This document shows, in pieces, positions 8,456 through 15,676 of a stretch of 41,900 nucleotides of DNA (positions are counted from its first letter, which is position 1; each line of letters opens with the position of its first letter). Source of the DNA: an uncultured Prevotellaceae bacterium (lineage in GTDB: Bacteria > Bacteroidota > Bacteroidia > Bacteroidales > Bacteroidaceae). The notes below the pieces were generated by a model. That model made no database searches and had not been told where the DNA came from. It saw nothing but the letters and a program-made list of their open reading frames with translations. The stretch lies in NCBI GenBank assembly GCA_902784065.1, contig CACZTJ010000059.1, positions 1 through 41,900 of the forward strand, given 5' to 3'. Made by a program: the position numbers and the translations under genes.

Positions 8456-10144
8456 TTAATAACCTGCATTCTGGGTCATGTTCTTGTTGTTGTTGATATC
8501 GTCCATGGGGATGGGATAGTATTTGAAATGACCATCCACAGCCTGTCCATTAGCGACACCACCTTTCCATGCCCAGTTGTATTTCTTGCCAGTGAACATA
8601 TCGAAACGGATGAGGTCAGAACGACGGCGTCCCTCCATATAGAACTCACGGCTCCATTCGTCGATGAGATCCTTTTCGGTGAGCTGTGTCAGAGGCTCTG
8701 CATTCGCACGCGCACGAAGCACGTTGACATCGTTGATGCCAGTTGCATCACCACTACGCCACTTAGCCTCGGCACGAGTCATATAGGCTTCTGCCAGACG
8801 GAACAGAGGAATATCGGTATCAGGGAATACAGGATCATTGGTAGCACCACCGTCAACTCGGATGTTCTGCCATTTTACGATGGAAATACCATCAAGGAAG
8901 TTATTCAACTTGTCGGTACGCAGTTTGCGAATACCACCGCCACGGCCTGCATAGAACAGAGCGCGGTCGTCATTTGCTGCTGCTATGATTCCCTCGGTAT
9001 CAGAACCGTCCATAGCGTCGAGAGCAATGATTGTTTCCTCTGAGCCATCGCCAACATAGTCGTCTGATGACATGGGAATATCATCGTTGGGGAAGAACTT
9101 CTCAATGAGGTTTGGACGGGCATAGTTACAACTCCAACAGTTGGTAGTTCCAGCGTAAGGCATACCGGCAATACGAGTTGAACTTACCAGATAGTTTGCT
9201 GTAGAGTAATTAGGTGTTTTTATACCATCTTGACGAATCGGGAAAATAATTTCCTTCATTGCATCAGCATTCTTATCATTGTCAGCCATAAACAGTTGAG
9301 CATAGCCGCTATAAGTCAGACCATTTGAAGGATTAGTCTTTGCAACACTACTCAAAGCATAAGGACCATTGATAACCTTGTCACAATAACTGATAGCCTT
9401 GTCAAAAGCAGTAACTGCCCCTTCAGTATAAACCTTAGCATTCAGAGCCAAGCGCGCATGGAGCAGATAGACGGCACCAGCATCGGCACGACCAAAGTCT
9501 GAGGCTGTATTAAACTGCCCGATTGGTGCAATATCACTCTCAATAGCAGTCAACTCAGCGTCAATCCAGTTATAGAGATCTGTACCAGCCTTCTCTACTG
9601 GCAACTCGCTCATTGAATTGCTTTCGTCCTTAAATGGAGCCTTATGCCACAAGTCGAGGAAATACCAATAGAAAAGTGCGCGCAGGAAACGTACCTCAGC
9701 ACGATAATACCTGTAGTCAGCATCGTCTGCTTTGTCTGCTGTGTTCTGCAGATAGAAGTTGCAAAGCAATACATTAAAGCCTAAGCGCTGATAAGCCCAC
9801 TGTGTACGAGTACTATTGGCATTCCAACTGATACCTGTTATTTGAGGAATGTCAGTATCGGTCTGCCATGCCCAGTTACATTCGTCGGTAGGAAGCGTCT
9901 GCAAGTTGAAGGTGGTACGATAGAATCCAGATTCACCTTCGTCACTGCTGATATCACCTGATCCTGCAGGGCCTTTCTGTCCTGTTAATCCCAGCGTTCC
10001 ATAAACCTTTGCCAGCAATTCCATATCTTCATAGGAAGTAGAGGTCTGAGGGTCGATAGATGAGATATTCAGGTCGTTGGCACAGGAGGTCATACCCAGT
10101 ACAAGCAGACCTGCTATAGCCGTTTTTGAAAATATATGTCTCAT
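8456..10144 (-). CDS. susD: SusD-like nutrient-binding lipoprotein (alpha-glucan locus)
   Basis: A 562-residue surface lipoprotein with lipobox MTSC (Cys21) and the SusD/RagB architecture: an N-terminal helical TPR scaffold (AEVRFLRALFYWYFLDLWHKAPF) and the conserved C-terminal region (FRLAEAYMTRAEAKWRSGD, then REFYMEGRRRSDLIRF). It forms the lid over the SusC transporter and helps capture glycan. It lies 39 bases downstream of SusC and 27 upstream of the SusE-like gene in one operon. Assignment to alpha-glucan rests on the neighbouring SusE/SusF-type proteins and amylase, not on residues seen in SusD itself. Confidence 0.9.
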   Translation of the reverse strand: MRHIFSKTAIAGLLVLGMTSCANDLNISSIDPQTSTSYEDMELLAKVYGTLGLTGQKGPAGSGDISSDEGESGFYRTTFNLQTLPTDECNWAWQTDTDIPQITGISWNANSTRTQWAYQRLGFNVLLCNFYLQNTADKADDADYRYYRAEVRFLRALFYWYFLDLWHKAPFKDESNSMSELPVEKAGTDLYNWIDAELTAIESDIAPIGQFNTASDFGRADAGAVYLLHARLALNAKVYTEGAVTAFDKAISYCDKVINGPYALSSVAKTNPSNGLTYSGYAQLFMADNDKNADAMKEIIFPIRQDGIKTPNYSTANYLVSSTRIAGMPYAGTTNCWSCNYARPNLIEKFFPNDDIPMSSDDYVGDGSEETIIALDAMDGSDTEGIIAAANDDRALFYAGRGGGIRKLRTDKLNNFLDGISIVKWQNIRVDGGATNDPVFPDTDIPLFRLAEAYMTRAEAKWRSGDATGINDVNVLRARANAEPLTQLTEKDLIDEWSREFYMEGRRRSDLIRFDMFTGKKYNWAWKGGVANGQAVDGHFKYYPIPMDDINNNKNMTQNAGY

Positions 10145-10183
10145 AATCTTAATATCTTTTATTATTATTCTTTATTTAATCTC

Positions 10184-13100
10184 TTAGAAGTTCAGGCTCA
10201 GACCAAGCTGGAAGCTGCGTGGACGTGGATATGGGTTCTTATCAACACCATCGGCAATTTCTGGATCAAGTCCCTTATACTTGGTGATAATGAACGGATT
10301 CTGAACGGTGAAGAAAACACGACCGTTAAGATGGTTCTTCAGCAAGTTGGGGAATGTGTAACCTAATGTAATGTTAGAACACTTCAGATATGAAGCATTA
10401 CGAACAAAATAGTCTGAGAGATAATACTCTGTTCCGATACCAGTGAAGCCTAAGTCAACAGCCTCAGGGGAGGTGTTACTGAAGGCGCTGTTTGAGTACA
10501 GACCAGAGGCACTGATAGATGCCTTGTTCGACAGATAGTCATAATAAACATAATTGCCAAGAGAAGCATGGAAAGCTGCACTCAGATCCCAATTCTTATA
10601 GAGGAACTTGGTGGTGAAGCCCATGATTACATCGGCAGCAGGACTCTTATAGAAGTATCTGTCGCTCTCATTGATCTGACCATCAGCATTGCGGTCAACA
10701 TACATACCCTCGATGGGCTTGCCGTTAGCATCATATACCTGCTGATAGACGAAGAATGAATTACGTGGCTGACCTACAGTATTGGCCTGAATGAGCGTAG
10801 AGTTACCACGAGAGATCGTGGTACCAGTCTTGATGTAGTAATCATCATCGGCACCTTCTGTCAGAGAAGTAATCTTATTTTTGTTCCATGAGATGTTGTA
10901 GCTGATATCCCAAGTGAAGTCTTTGGTGATAATCGGCTTGGCATTTATTGAGAACTCAATACCATAGTTCTTCATCGAACCGATATTCTGAGTCAGCACT
11001 GAACCGAAGTTGGTTCCTACAGGAATGGTAACAGTATTAAGCAGATCGGTGGTCTTACGATAGTAAGTATCCAAACTGGCTGTGATACGGTTGTTGAGGA
11101 AACCAAAGTCGAAACCTGCATTCCATGTGGTTGTTGTCTCCCACTTCAAATCGGGATTATAGGCATTCGGACGCTTTGTATAATAATCAATATCACCGAA
11201 ACTATACATGGCATAAGAGTTACTGATGACATAGAGCGGCGCATAACCGAAGTCGCTACCAATATCCTGTTGACCTGTTTTACCCCAACCTAAGCGGAGT
11301 TTAAATTCATTCCACCAAGTAAGGTCTTTCATGAATTTCTCCTCGTTGATCTTCCATGCCAAGGCTACAGAGGGGAAATAACCCCAGTGGTTTTCCTTAG
11401 AGAATTTAGAAGATCCATCAGCACGGAAGGTCGCGGTCAGCATATAGCGCTCCATCAGCGTGTAGTTCAAACGACCGAAATAAGAAACCAGAGAATTGTG
11501 GGTAGCCCATTCCTGCTCTGAACGGATGCTTGGATTATAAGCTTCGCCAGTATAAGGATCAGTACCCTGACCTTCATTGTAGCCATGACGATGGTAGTGG
11601 CTTTCCTCAGCACCTGCCATTACGTCGATAAAGTGAATATCGAACTCCTTCTGATACTGTGCGTAAGCATTTGCTGTAATGCTGTACTTATAGTAGCGGG
11701 TAATTCCATCCCAACCATAATAGTTGTTGGAATATGAATATTTAGATATTTCATCAGTCTGCTTTGACTCTGTATATTGTCCACCATAACTGGCATGAAT
11801 GTGCAAATCCTCAAAACCATGAATCTTATAGTCTGCTTCAAAGTTTCCAGTAAAGTCACTGGATTTTGCTAGGGTTTCTTTCAGTTCCAACAGAGCCAAT
11901 GGATTCTGAGGAGCATTGCTGTTGCTGGTGTATAACCATGTGGGATCACTGAAATTTGCACTGACTGCGGGCTGATAATAGCCTGCGAAGAATGGTGAGG
12001 TTTCATCGTTAGTATATACAGGGCGAGTCGGATCAATGGAAAGTGCTGAGCCAATGGCTCCGCCAGAATCTGCGTAGCGATCCTTCTCGTACATATACTT
12101 AGCAGTAACGTTCAGGTTCAGGTGATCATCAAAGAAACTTGGAGCAAGGTTCAAACTTGCGTTTGCACGACGCATCCAAGAGGTCTTAACAATACCATTT
12201 GAAGAATTATAACCTGCACTTACACGATAAGGAATATTACCAATACCACCAGATACGGATACGCTGTGGCTGGTGCTAACAGCAGTACGGAAAATTTGAT
12301 CCTGCCAATCGGTATCTGCATTACCTAATTTAGATGCATCCAGTCCTTCAATACTATTAACAAGGTTCTTGTATTCGGTAGCATTCAGTGTATCGTATTT
12401 CTTGGCAACGGTAGAGATGGTTACATCACCATTATATGTAATACGAGGGGCACTGCCCTTCTTGCCTTTCTTAGTAGTAATAATGATCACACCGTTAGAA
12501 GCACGGCTACCATAAATAGCAGTAGCAGAAGCATCCTTCAGCACGGTGAATGTTTCAATATCATTCGGGTTGATCATAGCCAGGACGTTCGACATACCTG
12601 TAGCAGTGTTACCGTCAATCGTCAGACCATCAATTACATAGAGAGGGTCGTTGCTGGCGTTCAGTGACGAACCACCACGAATACGGATCTGGGCACCAGC
12701 ACCTGGCGAACCGCCTGCAGTAATAACATCAACACCGGCTACCTTACCCACAAGCATATCCGTAGCATTGTTGGTAATACCTTTGCTGAGTTCATCTGGC
12801 TTGATGGCCGTTACAGAACCAGTCAAGTCGTTTTTCTTAGCACGACCGTAACCGATGACCACCACGTTCTCCAGAACCTGAGAGTCATCCTGCAATATTA
12901 CTTCTACAGTCGGTGCAGCCTTGACGGTGGCATTCTGATAGCCAACGTAAGAAACAACCAGGGTTGCACCCTCATTTGCCTTCAGCACGAAATTACCGTC
13001 AAAATCAGATACGGTAGCGGTCTGTGTGCCCTCTACTCGTACTGTTGCGCCGATAATGTCTTCGCCTGTAGCATCTTTCACATGGCCCTTAACCTCAATC

Positions 13101-13186
13101 TGAGCAAAGGCGCCTACCGATAGGAACAGCCCTAAGATAAGGCCGAGCATCCTAAGCGGAACTTGAATGTTTACCTGCTTCATCAT
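10184..13186 (-). CDS. susC: SusC-like TonB-dependent transporter (alpha-glucan locus)
   Basis: A 1000-residue outer-membrane transporter that imports oligosaccharides using TonB energy. A signal peptide ends near residue 29 (GAFAQ). A carboxypeptidase-regulatory-like domain follows (GHVKDATGEDIIGATV), then VVIGYGRAKKNDLTGSV, the plug (DPLYVIDGLTID, YGSRASNGVIIITTKKG) and a beta barrel ending in the aromatic FQLGLSLNF. It is first in the operon and has no N-terminal STN signalling domain, in keeping with control by a cytoplasmic regulator rather than an anti-sigma factor. The two ATGs at the start (13186 and 13183) cannot be separated. Confidence 0.93.
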   Translation of the reverse strand: MMKQVNIQVPLRMLGLILGLFLSVGAFAQIEVKGHVKDATGEDIIGATVRVEGTQTATVSDFDGNFVLKANEGATLVVSYVGYQNATVKAAPTVEVILQDDSQVLENVVVIGYGRAKKNDLTGSVTAIKPDELSKGITNNATDMLVGKVAGVDVITAGGSPGAGAQIRIRGGSSLNASNDPLYVIDGLTIDGNTATGMSNVLAMINPNDIETFTVLKDASATAIYGSRASNGVIIITTKKGKKGSAPRITYNGDVTISTVAKKYDTLNATEYKNLVNSIEGLDASKLGNADTDWQDQIFRTAVSTSHSVSVSGGIGNIPYRVSAGYNSSNGIVKTSWMRRANASLNLAPSFFDDHLNLNVTAKYMYEKDRYADSGGAIGSALSIDPTRPVYTNDETSPFFAGYYQPAVSANFSDPTWLYTSNSNAPQNPLALLELKETLAKSSDFTGNFEADYKIHGFEDLHIHASYGGQYTESKQTDEISKYSYSNNYYGWDGITRYYKYSITANAYAQYQKEFDIHFIDVMAGAEESHYHRHGYNEGQGTDPYTGEAYNPSIRSEQEWATHNSLVSYFGRLNYTLMERYMLTATFRADGSSKFSKENHWGYFPSVALAWKINEEKFMKDLTWWNEFKLRLGWGKTGQQDIGSDFGYAPLYVISNSYAMYSFGDIDYYTKRPNAYNPDLKWETTTTWNAGFDFGFLNNRITASLDTYYRKTTDLLNTVTIPVGTNFGSVLTQNIGSMKNYGIEFSINAKPIITKDFTWDISYNISWNKNKITSLTEGADDDYYIKTGTTISRGNSTLIQANTVGQPRNSFFVYQQVYDANGKPIEGMYVDRNADGQINESDRYFYKSPAADVIMGFTTKFLYKNWDLSAAFHASLGNYVYYDYLSNKASISASGLYSNSAFSNTSPEAVDLGFTGIGTEYYLSDYFVRNASYLKCSNITLGYTFPNLLKNHLNGRVFFTVQNPFIITKYKGLDPEIADGVDKNPYPRPRSFQLGLSLNF

Positions 13187-13227
13187 TACATTTAATTAGA
13201 GTTAAAATAGTACATGCATTTCTACGG

Positions 13228-13241
13228 TGCAAACGTTTGCA
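13228..13241. promoter_or_regulatory. LacI-family operator at the SusC promoter
   Basis: TGCAAACGTTTGCA is a perfect 14-bp palindrome of the classic LacI-family type (central CG). It lies 42 bases before the SusC ATG and about 60 bases before the divergent LacI-type gene. On the minus strand the right half reads AACGTTTGC, one base off the Bacteroidota -7 box TAnnTTTG, so binding here could directly cover the SusC promoter. The regulator-operator pairing is inference. Confidence 0.7.
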
Positions 13242-13297
13242 TTGACATATATCAACATTATTATTATACATTATTATAATATTTAAATAGTTTTGTT

Positions 13298-13305
13298 TAC
13301 CTTTG
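13298..13305 (+). promoter_or_regulatory. -7 box of the regulator-transporter run
   Basis: TACCTTTG is a perfect -7 box 23 bases before the ATG at 13329. No clear TTTG is present about 20 bp upstream, where the sequence is only A/T rich. The box falls inside the longer reading from 13293, which argues for the start at 13329. Confidence 0.65.
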
Positions 13306-13328
13306 CATCAGCAATAGTTAAAAACCCT

Positions 13329-14354
13329 ATGGAAGAGAAGGCACCAATGACAATGAAAGATATAGCCAGGGAGTTCGGAATCTCCGTGGCTACGGTGTCG
13401 CGTGCCCTGAAAGACTCCCCCAGAATTAGCGAGGAGCGCCGCAAGGCCATCCAGCAATATGCCCGTGAGCATAACTTCTATCCGAATGCCATCGGCGAGG
13501 CCTTACGCCACAGTAGGGTGATGCCTCAGCGGCTGATCGGTGTCATCGTGCCAGAGTTTACCCACTATTATTTCTCATCTATCCTGACAGGTATTGAGGA
13601 GGCAGCTGCCGCCCGAGGCTATCGCATCATGGTGGCCCTGAGTGGTGAGCAGTATGAGCGCGAGGCGCGAATCTGTGAGATTTTCCTCCGCTATAAGGTG
13701 TGTGGTGTCATTGTGTCGCAAGCTAAGGATACCCAGAACTATGATCATTACCAGAAACTCATCGATGCGGGTATCCCCCTGGTGTTCTATGATCGCATCT
13801 GTACGGGTGTGAATGCCAGTCGTGTGGTGGTGGATGATTATCTGGGTGCCTATAATGCCGTATCCTATCTGATAGAGACGGGCTGTAAGCGTGTAGCCTT
13901 CTATGGCAGTCCCATGCAGCTTGAGATCTCCAAAAATCGTTATAACGGTTACAAGGATGCCTTGCTGAAACATGGCATGAAGGTTGATGAGAGCATTGTC
14001 AAAGTGTGCGACAACCGGGCTGATGCAGAATTGATAACGCCTTCGATTATGGCGCTCGACAATCCGCCTGACGGCTTTTTCGCCGTGAACGACGATACTG
14101 CCATCGGCATTCTCTATACCGTGAAGCATGCAGGCTTCCGTGTGCCGGAGGATATCTCCATCTGTGGCTTTACAAACGGACAGCGTGCCATTGCCTGTGA
14201 TCCCATGCTGACCACCGTTGAGCAACGTGGGCATCGGGTGGGTGAGGAGGCGGCTGTGATCCTGATGGATAAGGTGGAGGGCATCTCGCCGCTTGAGAAG
14301 ATCGAGAAGCGTATTATCCGCACCCGTCTGGTAATAAGAGGAACAACTAGATAA
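13329..14354 (+). CDS. LacI-family transcriptional regulator
   Basis: A 341-residue cytoplasmic regulator. Residues about 8-30 (TMKDIAREFGISVATVSRAL) form the LacI helix-turn-helix, followed by the hinge (YPNAIGEALR) and a periplasmic-binding-protein-like sugar-sensing domain (LIGVIVPEF, VVVDDYLGAYNAV, DGFFAVNDDTAIG, ISICGFTNG, TTVEQRG). It is divergent from SusC, with a palindrome of the right type between them, and is followed 8 bases later by a sugar transporter. It probably senses an alpha-glucan breakdown product and controls the SusC operon and perhaps the amylase. Whether it represses or activates is not shown by the sequence. ATG 13329 is preferred over the upstream TTG because the -7 box lies between them. 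Confidence 0.92.
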   Translation: MEEKAPMTMKDIAREFGISVATVSRALKDSPRISEERRKAIQQYAREHNFYPNAIGEALRHSRVMPQRLIGVIVPEFTHYYFSSILTGIEEAAAARGYRIMVALSGEQYEREARICEIFLRYKVCGVIVSQAKDTQNYDHYQKLIDAGIPLVFYDRICTGVNASRVVVDDYLGAYNAVSYLIETGCKRVAFYGSPMQLEISKNRYNGYKDALLKHGMKVDESIVKVCDNRADAELITPSIMALDNPPDGFFAVNDDTAIGILYTVKHAGFRVPEDISICGFTNGQRAIACDPMLTTVEQRGHRVGEEAAVILMDKVEGISPLEKIEKRIIRTRLVIRGTTR

Positions 14355-14362
14355 TAAACGAT

Positions 14363-15664
14363 ATGAAGCAAAAACCTAATCTCTCCTTTTGGAAGTTATG
14401 GAACCTGAGTTTTGGTTTCTTTGGTGTGCAGATCGCCTATGCCCTGCAGAGTGCAAACATCTCACGAATCTTCGCCACGCTGGGTGCCGATCCGCATAAC
14501 CTGAGTTATTTCTGGATTCTCCCGCCGTTGATGGGAATCCTGGTGCAACCGATTGTAGGCACGCTCTCCGATAAGACGTGGACCCGTTTCGGTCGTCGCA
14601 TACCTTATTTATTTATAGGAGCCGCTGTGGCTGTGCTTGTGATGTGCCTGTTGCCCAACTCCGGTTCGCTGGGATTGACCGTGAGTGCCGCCATGATCTT
14701 CGGTCTGATAGCCCTCATGTTCCTCGACACCAGCATCAACATGGCGATGCAGCCGTTTAAGATGCTCGTGGGCGATATGGTCAACGAGGCACAGAAGGCT
14801 AAGGCCTATTCCATCCAGTCGTTCCTGTGCAATGCGGGATCGGTGATGGGTTATGTGTTCCCCTTCTTCTTCACCTTCCTTGGTATCAGCAATGTGGCAG
14901 ATAAGGGTGTGGTGCCCGACTCCGTCATCTGGTCGTTCTATATCGGTGCCGCCATCCTCATCCTCTGTGTTATCTACACCACCTCGAAGGTTAAGGAGTG
15001 GAATCCGCAGGACTATGCGGAGTACAATCCCGTATCGGAAGAGAAGGAAGAATCGGCCAACTGGATCACGCTGTTGAAGAATGCGCCCTCCACGTTCTGG
15101 AAGGTCGGGCTGGTGCAGTTCTTCTCTTGGGTAGCGATGCTCTATATGTGGAACTATACTACGGGAGCTATTGCAGAAGTGGTGTGGGACACTACTGATC
15201 CCTCCAGTGAGGCTTTCCAAGAGGCTGGCAACTGGGTGGGCATCCTCTTTGCCGTACAGGCTGTGGGTAGTGTGGTCTGGGCTGCTCTGCTGCCGCAGTT
15301 CAAGAGCACCAAGCTGGCTTACTCGCTCAGTCTGATGATCGGTGCCGTAGGTTTCGTGCTTGTGCCTTATATCCACGACCAGTATCTGCAGTTCGTCCCG
15401 TTCCTGTTGATTGGTTGTGCCTGGGCTGCCATGCTGGCTATGCCGTTTACATTTGTCACCAATGCCCTGCAGGGATATGGTCACATGGGCGCTTATCTCG
15501 GTCTGTTCAATGGCACCATCTGTGTGCCTCAGATCATCGCAGCCCTCCTGGGTGGCATCATCCTCTCCATGATCGGAAGCCATCAGTCGTCGATGATGAT
15601 CGTCGCAGGTGTCAGCTTCCTGATCGCTGCCCTCTGCGTCTTTGTCATCAAAGATAAGAAATAA
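14363..15664 (+). CDS. MFS sugar transporter (maltose/oligosaccharide type)
   Basis: A 433-residue inner-membrane protein with about 12 hydrophobic segments. The first helices and loop (LSFGFFGVQIAYALQSANIS, LPPLMGILVQPIVGTLSDKT, RFGRRIPYLFIG) match the SLC45/GPH-like group of major facilitator proteins found beside Bacteroidota alpha-glucan loci. It would carry maltose or short maltodextrins from periplasm to cytoplasm. It is 8 bases after the LacI-type gene and 12 bases before the sensor-AraC gene, so all three are likely co-transcribed. The substrate is inferred from neighbours. No cytoplasmic alpha-glucosidase or phosphorylase is present in the window. Confidence 0.88.
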   Translation: MKQKPNLSFWKLWNLSFGFFGVQIAYALQSANISRIFATLGADPHNLSYFWILPPLMGILVQPIVGTLSDKTWTRFGRRIPYLFIGAAVAVLVMCLLPNSGSLGLTVSAAMIFGLIALMFLDTSINMAMQPFKMLVGDMVNEAQKAKAYSIQSFLCNAGSVMGYVFPFFFTFLGISNVADKGVVPDSVIWSFYIGAAILILCVIYTTSKVKEWNPQDYAEYNPVSEEKEESANWITLLKNAPSTFWKVGLVQFFSWVAMLYMWNYTTGAIAEVVWDTTDPSSEAFQEAGNWVGILFAVQAVGSVVWAALLPQFKSTKLAYSLSLMIGAVGFVLVPYIHDQYLQFVPFLLIGCAWAAMLAMPFTFVTNALQGYGHMGAYLGLFNGTICVPQIIAALLGGIILSMIGSHQSSMMIVAGVSFLIAALCVFVIKDKK

Positions 15665-15676
15665 TTAAGGGTGCTG

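Noticed and set aside
14609-15583. Long open frame (324 codons) on the minus strand opposite the MFS transporter
   Set aside because: It is a codon-bias shadow; it is His- and acid-rich with no family features, while the plus frame is a clear transporter.
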